64,000 nt of DNA from Aliiroseovarius halocynthiae (GTDB lineage: Bacteria > Pseudomonadota > Alphaproteobacteria > Rhodobacterales > Rhodobacteraceae): assembly GCF_007004645.1 (NCBI RefSeq), contig NZ_ML660019.1, forward strand, positions 578,437 to 642,436, written 5' to 3'. The first letter of the stretch is position 1, and each line of letters opens with the position of its first letter. Made by a program: the position numbers and the translations under genes. Positions 16,175 to 23,351 of the stretch are shown in pieces. Under the pieces are notes generated by a model that did not search any database, was not told the DNA's origin, and saw only the letters and a program-made list of their open reading frames with translations.

Positions 16175-16367
16175 AGCGGAACCTCTTTCAGTCGCGATCG
16201 GATCGTATTTCGATAATCAGTCAGGCTTCTCTTAGAGAATTATGCTCTTTTCAACAAGAAAATGGCGTTCACAATTTCAAGAAATGCTATTCACAGTGAA
16301 AAAAGGGCCTTTCGACCACGGCTGAGTTCGGGCATATAGCGGCAAGTCAATCTAAGAGGTGAACACT

Positions 16368-17711
16368 GTGCAGCGTTTTCAGCTACGCAAAGGATTGAAC
16401 ATTCCGATTACTGGCGCCCCCAAACCGGGCGTGGAAGATGGCCCGTCGCCGCGCATGGTTGCGGTGCTGGGGGATGACTATGTCGGCTGGAAGCCGCGGA
16501 TCTTGGTCGCAGAAGGCGATGTGGTTGGGGCAGGTGCTCCGATCCTGATCAGCAAAGATATGCCGGATGTGCATGTCGTGTCGCCCGTGGCAGGTACCGT
16601 CAAAGCGATCAACCGTGGCGCGCGCCGCAAACTGATCAGCGTCGAAATCGAAGTGTCCAATGATGCCGCCCAACCGGTGGATTTCTCAAATGCCGGTGAC
16701 CTGTCAACGCCTGAGGGCCTGACCCAGCGCCTGTGCGCGGCCGGTTTGTGGACCGCGTTCCGTACACGTCCCTATTCTAAGGTGCCTGACCCGGCCAGCC
16801 GTCCGGCGGCGATCTTCGTGAACGCCATGGATACCGAGCCGCTGGCCGCCGATCCTGCCGTGATCATTGCTGAGGATGCGGACGCTTTCGCCAATGGTCT
16901 GGAAGCGGTTGCTGCGCTGAGCGACGGTAAGACCTATCTGTGTCAGGCTGATGGTGTGACCCTACCAGGGCAAGACATCGCCGGTGTTGAAGCCGCCGCA
17001 TTTGCAGGTCCGCACCCGGCAGGTCTGCCCGGCACGCATATGCATTTCCTAGAGCCGCCCCGCGCGGACAAGACGGTTTGGACCATCAGCTATCAGGACG
17101 TGATCGTCATTGGTCGTCTGTTGGCAACCGGCACGTATGATGCGTCCTGCGTCATCTCGCTGGCTGGCCCGGCATGTGCCAACCCGCGTCTGGTTCGCAC
17201 CATTGCGGGTGCGTCGATGGCGGATCTGGTGACAGGTGATATTCCCGCGGATCTGCAGGTGCGCATGATCTCGGGCTCGGTCCTCAGCGGTCGTGCGGGC
17301 GAGGGCGCGGATGGCTATCTTGGCCGCTACGCCCGTCAAATCACCTTGATCGAAGAAGATACGAAGCAGATCCCGATGGGTTGGATCCGCCCGATGTTCG
17401 CCAAATACGCGGTTCAGCCGGTTCTGGGATCAGCCTTTGCCAAGCGAGAATTCCCGCTGACCTCGAACTTGAACGGCGGTCGCCGCGCGATGGTGCCCAC
17501 CGGCACATTTGAAGAGCTGATGCCGCAGGACTTTCTGCCCACGCAGCTTCTGCGCGCGCTTCTGGTGATGGACACGGATCAGGCACAGGCGCTGGGTGCG
17601 CTTGAACTGGACGAAGAAGACCTTGGTCTTGTCGGCTTTGCCTGTCCTGCGAAATATGAATACGGGATGGCGCTGCGCGACAACCTGACTAAGATCGAGA
17701 AAGAGGGGTAG
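16368..17711 (+). CDS. nqrA: Na+-translocating NADH:quinone reductase subunit A
   Basis: 447 residues from GTG 16368 (AAGAGG 8 bases upstream); a GTG at 16359 overlaps the ribosome site itself and is unlikely. It has the standard NqrA opening QRFQLRKGLNIPITGAPKPG, a biotinyl-carrier-like domain near the N-terminus (LVAEGDVVGAGAPIL; VVSPVAGTVKAINRGARRKL) and the conserved HPAGLPGTHMHFLEPP and ISLAGPACANPRLVRT segments. This peripheral cytoplasmic subunit contacts the ubiquinone site. First gene of nqrABCDEF. Confidence 0.96.
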   Translation: MQRFQLRKGLNIPITGAPKPGVEDGPSPRMVAVLGDDYVGWKPRILVAEGDVVGAGAPILISKDMPDVHVVSPVAGTVKAINRGARRKLISVEIEVSNDAAQPVDFSNAGDLSTPEGLTQRLCAAGLWTAFRTRPYSKVPDPASRPAAIFVNAMDTEPLAADPAVIIAEDADAFANGLEAVAALSDGKTYLCQADGVTLPGQDIAGVEAAAFAGPHPAGLPGTHMHFLEPPRADKTVWTISYQDVIVIGRLLATGTYDASCVISLAGPACANPRLVRTIAGASMADLVTGDIPADLQVRMISGSVLSGRAGEGADGYLGRYARQITLIEEDTKQIPMGWIRPMFAKYAVQPVLGSAFAKREFPLTSNLNGGRRAMVPTGTFEELMPQDFLPTQLLRALLVMDTDQAQALGALELDEEDLGLVGFACPAKYEYGMALRDNLTKIEKEG

Positions 17712-17715
17712 ACCT

Positions 17716-18915
17716 TTGGGCTTGCGTAATTTTTTCGATCGGATCGAACCGAACTTCGTAAAAGGCGGCAAATACGAGCGATATTTCCCCATCTACGAGA
17801 TGGTGGAAAGCATTCTCTACACGCCGAAAACGGTCACAACCGTGGCGCCCCATGCGCGGTCATATGTCGATATGAAACGCATCATGACCTATGTGGTGCT
17901 GTCGACGATCCCTTGTATCCTGATGGCGCTGTATAACACCGGCTTTCAGACCAACATGGCGATTGCCGAGTTCGGTGCCGCGGGCTGGCGTGCCGCAATC
18001 ATTGAGGCGCTGGGCATCGGGTTCAACCCGGCCAGCACCTTTGCCAACATGGCGCATGGGCTTCTATACTTCCTGCCGATCTATATCGTCACGCTAGTTG
18101 CAGGCGGTGTTTTCGAGGTCATTTTCGCTACGGTGCGCAAGCACGAAGTGAACGAAGGCTTCCTTGTTTCCTCAATGCTTTACGCTCTGATCGTGCCCGC
18201 AACCACGCCCCTATGGCAGGTCGCGCTTGGCATCATCTTCGGAGTGGTTATCGGTAAAGAGGTCTTCGGCGGCACCGGCAAGAACTTCCTGAACCCTGCA
18301 CTGACGGGCCGTGCGTTCCTGTACTTTGCCTATCCCGCACAGCTGTCGGGCGACAGCGTCTGGGTGCCGGTCGATGGCTTCACCGGCGCAACCGCGCTGG
18401 CAGTATCCGCTTCGGACGGCGTTCAGGCACTGGCCGCGCGCGGTATCACCTGGTGGGACAGCTTCTATGGCTTCGTGCCCGGCTCGATGGGCGAGACCTC
18501 GACCCTTGCCTGTATCCTTGGTCTGATTTTCCTTCTGGTCACCAAGATTGCCAACTACCGCATGGTTGTCGGCTGTCTGGCTGGGATGATCGGCTTCTCA
18601 CTGCTTCTGAACTGGATCGGCTCTGACACCAACCCGATGTTCGCGATGCCGTGGTACTGGCACCTTGTGCTGGGCGGTTATGCCTTCGGTCTGGTCTTCA
18701 TGGTGACCGAGCCCGTTTCGGGCGCGCACACCAACACGGGCCGCTATATCTATGGCGCGCTGATCGGCTTCATGGTCGTGATGATCCGCGTCATCAACCC
18801 GGCTTTCCCGGAAGGCATGATGCTGGCGATCCTGTTCGGCAACGTCTTCGCTCCGCTGATCGACTATTTCGTCGTTCAGGCCAACATCAAACGCAGGGCA
18901 AAACGCCATGTCTGA
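17716..18915 (+). CDS. nqrB: Na+-translocating NADH:quinone reductase subunit B
   Basis: 399 residues, apparently started by TTG at 17716 with GAGGGG 7 bases upstream, giving LRNFFDRIEPNFVKGGKYER as in known NqrB. A polytopic membrane subunit with covalent FMN at Thr226 in VDGFTGATALAV (TGAT motif) plus a riboflavin and part of the Na+ path. It begins 4 bases after nqrA stops and overlaps nqrC by 8 bases. Confidence 0.96.
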   Translation: MGLRNFFDRIEPNFVKGGKYERYFPIYEMVESILYTPKTVTTVAPHARSYVDMKRIMTYVVLSTIPCILMALYNTGFQTNMAIAEFGAAGWRAAIIEALGIGFNPASTFANMAHGLLYFLPIYIVTLVAGGVFEVIFATVRKHEVNEGFLVSSMLYALIVPATTPLWQVALGIIFGVVIGKEVFGGTGKNFLNPALTGRAFLYFAYPAQLSGDSVWVPVDGFTGATALAVSASDGVQALAARGITWWDSFYGFVPGSMGETSTLACILGLIFLLVTKIANYRMVVGCLAGMIGFSLLLNWIGSDTNPMFAMPWYWHLVLGGYAFGLVFMVTEPVSGAHTNTGRYIYGALIGFMVVMIRVINPAFPEGMMLAILFGNVFAPLIDYFVVQANIKRRAKRHV

Positions 18916-19720
18916 TAACGATCTGAACACCAAAAAAGGCCCCATCCGCCGCTTTCTTGATGCGCCCGCCGACTCGGTTGGCAAAACGGTCTTCGTGGCT
19001 GTGGCGCTCTGCCTTGTCGCCTCGATGATCGTGTCGGCCGCTGCCGTGGCGCTGCGCCCGCTGCAAGAGGTCAACGCGCTGAAAGACAAGCAGATCAACA
19101 TTCTGCAAGTCGCAGGCATCTATGATCCGAACGCAGATGTGGTCGAAAGCTTCCAAGCTTTTGAGGCCCGCGTTCTTGAACTGGAAACCGGTACCTTCAC
19201 AGACGCATTTGACGTGGCCAGCTTTGATGACCGCACCGCTGCAGACGATCCTGCAACTTCGGTTGCTCTGGATGACGACCCGGCAGGCATCGTGCGTCAG
19301 GGCAAGTTCGTCACCGTTTATCTACTGCGCGACGACGCGGGCGCGATCGACAAGGTGATCCTGCCGATCCACGGCTATGGCTTGTGGTCGACGCTCTATG
19401 GTTTCATTGCGCTGGAAGAGAACGGCAACGACATCTTCGCACTGCAATTCTATGAACACGCCGAGACCCCGGGTCTGGGTGCCGAAGTGGACAATCCACG
19501 TTGGAAGTCGCTTTGGAATGGCAAGAAACTGGCCGACGAAAGCGGGCAGCTTCAGATCAGCGTGACCAAAGCGGTTCCGGCAGCTGGTAAGGACTACCAC
19601 ATCGACGCGCTGGCAGGGGCGACCTTGACCACTGCTGGTGTTCACAACCTTCTGAACTTCTGGATGGGTGAGAGCGGCTATGCGCCCTTCCTGGCAAATC
19701 TGAAAGCGGGGGATATCTGA
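18908..19720 (+). CDS. nqrC: Na+-translocating NADH:quinone reductase subunit C
   Basis: 270 residues with one N-terminal membrane helix (about 25-48) and a periplasmic FMN-binding domain. The flavinylation site is expected at Thr239 in [16 protein letters not shown]; the usual Ser of the SGAT motif is Ala here. Other NqrC hallmarks are [19 protein letters not shown] and [16 protein letters not shown]. It carries electrons between the 2Fe-2S/Fe centres and NqrB. Its stop overlaps the nqrD start (TGATG). Confidence 0.96.
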   Translation: MSDNDLNTKKGPIRRFLDAPADSVGKTVFVAVALCLVASMIVSAAAVALRPLQEVNALKDKQINILQVAGIYDPNADVVESFQAFEARVLELETGTFTDAFDVASFDDRTAADDPATSVALDDDPAGIVRQGKFVTVYLLRDDAGAIDKVILPIHGYGLWSTLYGFIALEENGNDIFALQFYEHAETPGLGAEVDNPRWKSLWNGKKLADESGQLQISVTKAVPAAGKDYHIDALAGATLTTAGVHNLLNFWMGESGYAPFLANLKAGDI

Positions 19721-20373
19721 TGGCCCATAAACGCAGAGAGATGCTGATCGACCCCTTGGTCGACAACAACCCGATCACCCTGCAGGTGCTAGGGATCTGT
19801 TCGGCACTGGCGGTGACCTCGTCGCTTCAGGTGGCCTTCGTTATGGCCATCGCGGTGACCTTGGTGACGGCGTTTTCATCCATGTTTATCTCGATGATCC
19901 GCAGCCAGATCCCCGGGTCGATCCGTATTATCGTACAGATGGTGATCATCGCTTCACTGGTGATCCTGGTGGATCAGGTGCTGAAGGCCTTCGCTTACGA
20001 GATCTCGAAAACCCTGTCGGTTTTCGTGGGCCTGATCATCACTAACTGTATCGTGATGGGCCGGGCCGAGGCTTTCGCCATGAAAAACGGCCCGATCGAC
20101 AGCTTCATTGACGGCGTCGGCAACGGGCTGGGCTATGGCCTGATCCTGATGCTGGTCGGCGTGATCCGCGAGCTGTTTGGCTCGGGCAGCCTGTTTGGCG
20201 TGACCATTCTGGAAACTGTGAATAACGGTGGCTGGTATGTCCCTAACGGTCTGCTGCTTCTGCCCCCGTCTGCATTCTTCATTATTGGCCTGCTGATCTG
20301 GGCGTTCCGTACATGGAAACCCGGTCAGGTCGAAGAGCGTGAATACAAAATTCAAACGGTCGAGGCCCACTGA
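19720..20373 (+). CDS. nqrD: Na+-translocating NADH:quinone reductase subunit D
   Basis: 217 residues, six membrane helices, family start [20 protein letters not shown]. The half-helix [14 protein letters not shown] contains the conserved Cys that, with NqrE, holds the intramembrane iron centre. It overlaps nqrC and nqrE by one base each, indicating coupled translation of the paralogous D/E pair. Confidence 0.96.
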   Translation: MAHKRREMLIDPLVDNNPITLQVLGICSALAVTSSLQVAFVMAIAVTLVTAFSSMFISMIRSQIPGSIRIIVQMVIIASLVILVDQVLKAFAYEISKTLSVFVGLIITNCIVMGRAEAFAMKNGPIDSFIDGVGNGLGYGLILMLVGVIRELFGSGSLFGVTILETVNNGGWYVPNGLLLLPPSAFFIIGLLIWAFRTWKPGQVEEREYKIQTVEAH

Positions 20374-20981
20374 TGGAAGCGCTTCTCTCCCTCGCCGTGA
20401 AGGCGATCTTCGTTGAAAACCTGGCTCTGTCCTTCTTTCTTGGCATGTGTACCTTCATCGCTGTCTCGAAGAAGATCTCGACCGCGATTGGTCTGGGCAT
20501 TTCGGTCATGGTCGTGCAGTCGATTACGGTCCCGGCCAACAACCTGATCCTGACCTATCTGTTGGCACCCGGTGCGCTAAGTTGGGCAGGCTTTGCGGAT
20601 GTCGACCTGACGTTTCTTGGTCTGATTTCCTATATCGGCGTGATCGCCGCTCTGGTGCAGATCCTCGAGATGGTTTTGGATAAATACTTCCCGCCGCTTT
20701 ACAATGCGCTGGGTGTATTCCTGCCGCTGATCACGGTGAACTGCGCCATCTTGGGTGGCTCGTTGTTCATGGTGGAACGCAGCTATGACTTCGCGGAATC
20801 GGTGACCTACGGCATCTCGTCGGGCTTCGGCTGGGCGCTGGCCATCACTGCGATGGCAGGGGTGCGCGAAAAGCTGAAATACTCGGACATTCCTGATGGC
20901 CTGCAAGGGCTGGGGATCACCTTTATCACGGCTGGACTGATGGCGATGGCCTTTATGTCCTTCTCTGGCGTGAAACTGTAA
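20373..20981 (+). CDS. nqrE: Na+-translocating NADH:quinone reductase subunit E
   Basis: 202 residues, six membrane helices ([20 protein letters not shown] start) with the conserved intramembrane Cys in [17 protein letters not shown]. It forms a symmetric pair with NqrD around the Fe centre. ATG overlaps the nqrD stop; nqrF follows after 11 bases behind AAGGAAG. Confidence 0.96.
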   Translation: MEALLSLAVKAIFVENLALSFFLGMCTFIAVSKKISTAIGLGISVMVVQSITVPANNLILTYLLAPGALSWAGFADVDLTFLGLISYIGVIAALVQILEMVLDKYFPPLYNALGVFLPLITVNCAILGGSLFMVERSYDFAESVTYGISSGFGWALAITAMAGVREKLKYSDIPDGLQGLGITFITAGLMAMAFMSFSGVKL

Positions 20982-20992
20982 GGAAGAAAGAT

Positions 20993-22216
20993 ATGGCAAC
21001 CTTTAGCCTTGGCATCATCCTTTTCACTCTGATCGTTCTGGCGCTGGTCACGATCATTCTGGCCGCGCGCTCGAAGCTGGTGTCGACGGGCAATGTGAAC
21101 ATCACCATCAATGGCGAGAAGACCGTGTCGGTCCCCGCCGGTGGCAAGCTTTTGCAGACGTTGGCCGAGCAACAGCTATTCGTGCCGTCTGCCTGTGGCG
21201 GCGGCGGGACCTGTGCGCAGTGCCGTGTGAAAATCCATTCGGGCGGCGGATCGATCCTGCCGACCGAGGAAAGCCACATCACCAAGCGTGAAGCCGCCTG
21301 TGGCGACCGCCTGTCATGTCAGGTGGCTGTGAAGCAAGACATGAACATCGAAGTCCCGGAAGAAGTCTTCGGCGTGAAAAAGTGGGAATGCACCGTGCGT
21401 TCCAATGACAACGTCGCAACCTTCATCAAGAACTTGGTTCTTGAGCTGCCGGAAGGCGAGGACGTGAACTTCCGCGCGGGTGGTTACATCCAGATCGAGG
21501 CTCCGGCCCACAAGTTGAACTATAAAGAGTTCGACATTGGCGAAGAGTATCACGAGGATTGGGACAAGTTTAATCTGTGGCAGTACGAAAGCACCGTAGG
21601 CGAACCGATTGAACGTGCCTATTCCATGGCAAACTACCCGGACGAAAAGGGCCTGATCATGCTGAACGTGCGTGTGGCCTCGCCGCCGCCGGGATCGCAG
21701 GGCATTCCACCCGGTCAGATGTCGTCCTATATCTTCAACCTGAAGCCGGGCGACAAAGTCACGATCTCGGGTCCGTTCGGCGAGTTCTTCGCCCGCGAGA
21801 CCGAGAAGGAAATGGTCTTCATCGGCGGTGGTGCGGGTATGGCGCCCATGCGTTCACACATCTTCGACCAGCTGAAGCGTCTGAAGAACAAAGATCGCAA
21901 GATCACCTTCTGGTATGGTGCACGCTCGAAGAAAGAGATGTTCTTTGTCGAGGATTTCGACAGTCTGGCCGCGGAATTCCCGAACTTCACATGGCATGTG
22001 GCCCTGTCGGATGCGCTGCCCGAGGATGATTGGGGCGGTTATACTGGATTCATCCACAATGTCCTGTATGACGAATATCTGAAAGATCATCCGAATCCAG
22101 AGGACTGCGAGTATTACATGTGTGGCCCTCCCATCATGAACCAGTCGGTGATCAACATGCTGCTGGATCTTGGCGTCGACCGCGAAGACATCATGCTGGA
22201 TGATTTTGGCGGGTAA
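20993..22216 (+). CDS. nqrF: Na+-translocating NADH:quinone reductase subunit F
   Basis: 407 residues: an N-terminal membrane anchor, a plant-type 2Fe-2S ferredoxin domain ([13 protein letters not shown], then RLSCQV) and a ferredoxin-reductase-like FAD/NADH domain (RAYSMANYP for [16 protein letters not shown] for [18 protein letters not shown] near the end). It is the electron entry point, taking hydride from NADH. Last gene of the operon, followed by a strong terminator. Confidence 0.97.
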   Translation: MATFSLGIILFTLIVLALVTIILAARSKLVSTGNVNITINGEKTVSVPAGGKLLQTLAEQQLFVPSACGGGGTCAQCRVKIHSGGGSILPTEESHITKREAACGDRLSCQVAVKQDMNIEVPEEVFGVKKWECTVRSNDNVATFIKNLVLELPEGEDVNFRAGGYIQIEAPAHKLNYKEFDIGEEYHEDWDKFNLWQYESTVGEPIERAYSMANYPDEKGLIMLNVRVASPPPGSQGIPPGQMSSYIFNLKPGDKVTISGPFGEFFARETEKEMVFIGGGAGMAPMRSHIFDQLKRLKNKDRKITFWYGARSKKEMFFVEDFDSLAAEFPNFTWHVALSDALPEDDWGGYTGFIHNVLYDEYLKDHPNPEDCEYYMCGPPIMNQSVINMLLDLGVDREDIMLDDFGG

Positions 22217-22245
22217 GCGCAAAAACATTCGCATATATGAGACTG

Positions 22246-22284
22246 AAAAGATGCCCCGAGTAAGCCTTGCTCGGGGCATCTTTT
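22246..22284 (+). terminator. Rho-independent terminator of the nqr operon
   Basis: A perfect 11-bp stem GATGCCCCGAG (22250-22260) / CTCGGGGCATC (22270-22280), extended by AAAA/TTTT on both sides, with a 9-base loop. It starts about 30 bases after the nqrF stop. Confidence 0.93.
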
Positions 22285-22384
22285 ATAGGCGATGGTGGCT
22301 TTGAATGCGGATCGGTCTCGAAGTCGATCAGTTGACCGTGGAATGTCGATCTTCTAGTTTGATAGATCGCAAGCTGAGGATGCA

Positions 22385-23041
22385 ATGGTTCTAAGCTCTT
22401 TAAGTGCCGGTGCGCTGGAACGACTGCGGCAGCGTGGTCATACCCGCATCTTTAAAAAGAAAGATGTGGTGTTTCGTTTTGGCGATCCCGGTCTAACACT
22501 TTTGATTGTGACGTCCGGAAGGGCCGAAGTCAGTGTGACCTCTGTTCTGGGGCAGAAATCCATTTTGGGCGTGGCCACGGAAGGGGACGTGCTGGGTGAC
22601 ATTGCTTGTCTGGATGGTGGCCCGCGCAGCGCTGATGTGATCGCTTTGGATCGCATGGAGGTGGTCGAGGTGCAGCGCGGTGAGGTGTTGCTGATGCTGC
22701 GCGAAGACCCAGACAGCGCCATACTCGTGATCGAAGCGCTATGCCAGAAAGCCCGTAATGCGTCTGAAATGTTTGAGGTGCAGACGTTGCATAGTGGGCA
22801 GGCGCGCTTGGCTGCCTGCCTTTTACGTCTTCTGACAACATCCACGCAAACGGATGAGGGTGTGCCGGCGATCAAGGTGAGCCAAAGCTGGCTGGGGGCC
22901 TATGCCAGCCTCACGCGTGAGAACGTAAACAGGCAGCTGAAGACTTGGGCTCGCGAAGGTGTCGCCCGCTTCGAGAAGGGGTTTGTCGTGATCGATGATC
23001 TTGAGCGCTTGGAAGAGATTTCGCTGGGCGATGATCAATAA
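22385..23041 (+). CDS. Crp/Fnr family transcriptional regulator (CRP-like)
   Basis: 218 residues: an N-terminal cyclic-nucleotide-binding beta-barrel (about 15-110), a long dimer helix and a C-terminal winged helix. The phosphate cassette reads GDIACLDGGPRSADV, keeping the Arg-Ser pair (R81, S82) that binds cAMP in E. coli CRP. The recognition helix TRENVNRQL (177-185) keeps Arg-Glu-x3-Arg, which in CRP reads TGTGA half-sites. There are no Fe-S Cys as in Fnr. A perfect TGTGA-N6-TCACA site lies 64 bases downstream of the stop. GAGG lies 7 bases before the ATG. Confidence 0.9.
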   Translation: MVLSSLSAGALERLRQRGHTRIFKKKDVVFRFGDPGLTLLIVTSGRAEVSVTSVLGQKSILGVATEGDVLGDIACLDGGPRSADVIALDRMEVVEVQRGEVLLMLREDPDSAILVIEALCQKARNASEMFEVQTLHSGQARLAACLLRLLTTSTQTDEGVPAIKVSQSWLGAYASLTRENVNRQLKTWAREGVARFEKGFVVIDDLERLEEISLGDDQ

Positions 23042-23104
23042 AGTGACCTAAAGGGCACATCAATAGATTGAAAATGCAGAAATTTCGCTAGATTTTATCC
23101 AATA

Positions 23105-23120
23105 TGTGACGCGCGTCACA
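23105..23120. promoter_or_regulatory. perfect CRP-type operator TGTGA-N6-TCACA
   Basis: TGTGACGCGCGTCACA is a full 16-base palindrome whose outer pentamers equal the CRP consensus half-sites. Its centre (23112.5) is 29.5 bases from TATCCA at 23142-23147, which would place it at -41.5 of a start near 23154. Confidence 0.6.
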
Positions 23121-23284
23121 GCTAGCCAGATGGCGGCATGCTATCCAAATGGAGAAGACGCTGAAAGCTTTTGGGGAAAGTTATTTTAGCACGCTTAGAT
23201 AGATGGAGCTCGCTTTGGGTGGCGCTGGAAACGGCGTTTTGGAGTGAGAATTTTACCCGGACTCCGGGACGCCTAAGTGTCTTC

Positions 23285-23309
23285 CCCCGTCAGATGACGG
23301 ACGGGGTTT
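23285..23309 (+). terminator. GC-rich hairpin, candidate terminator
   Basis: CCCCGTC (23285-23291) pairs with GACGGGG (23300-23306), followed by only TTT; an alternative inner stem CCGTCA/TGACGG overlaps it. It could end a plus-strand small transcript or, less well, the minus-strand cyclase operon. Confidence 0.4.
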
Positions 23310-23351
23310 GGCTATGCCATTTTTGGCTGCCGTGAGTGGTGAGGCGCTACG

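Larger units (their letters stand above)
23042..23351. other. 310-base convergent intergenic region with CRP-type site
   Basis: No ORF above 20 codons looks real. It contains a perfect CRP-type palindrome (23105-23120), a TATCCA -10 candidate at the class II distance, and a GC-rich hairpin at 23285-23306. Tiny ORFs (for example ATG 23149, 17 codons) lack ribosome sites. The layout fits a small RNA on the plus strand, discussed as a finding. Confidence 0.4.

Noticed and set aside
16175-16367. TTCACAGTGAA dyad and AT-rich stretch between apbE and nqrA as an operator
   Set aside because: Short (5 bp each side), no known match and no fixed distance to a promoter; too weak to list.
22300-22384. 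Search for an FNR or CRP box upstream of the Crp-family gene
   Set aside because: TTGATAGATCGCAA near the start has only one intact half-site; no evidence of autoregulation there.
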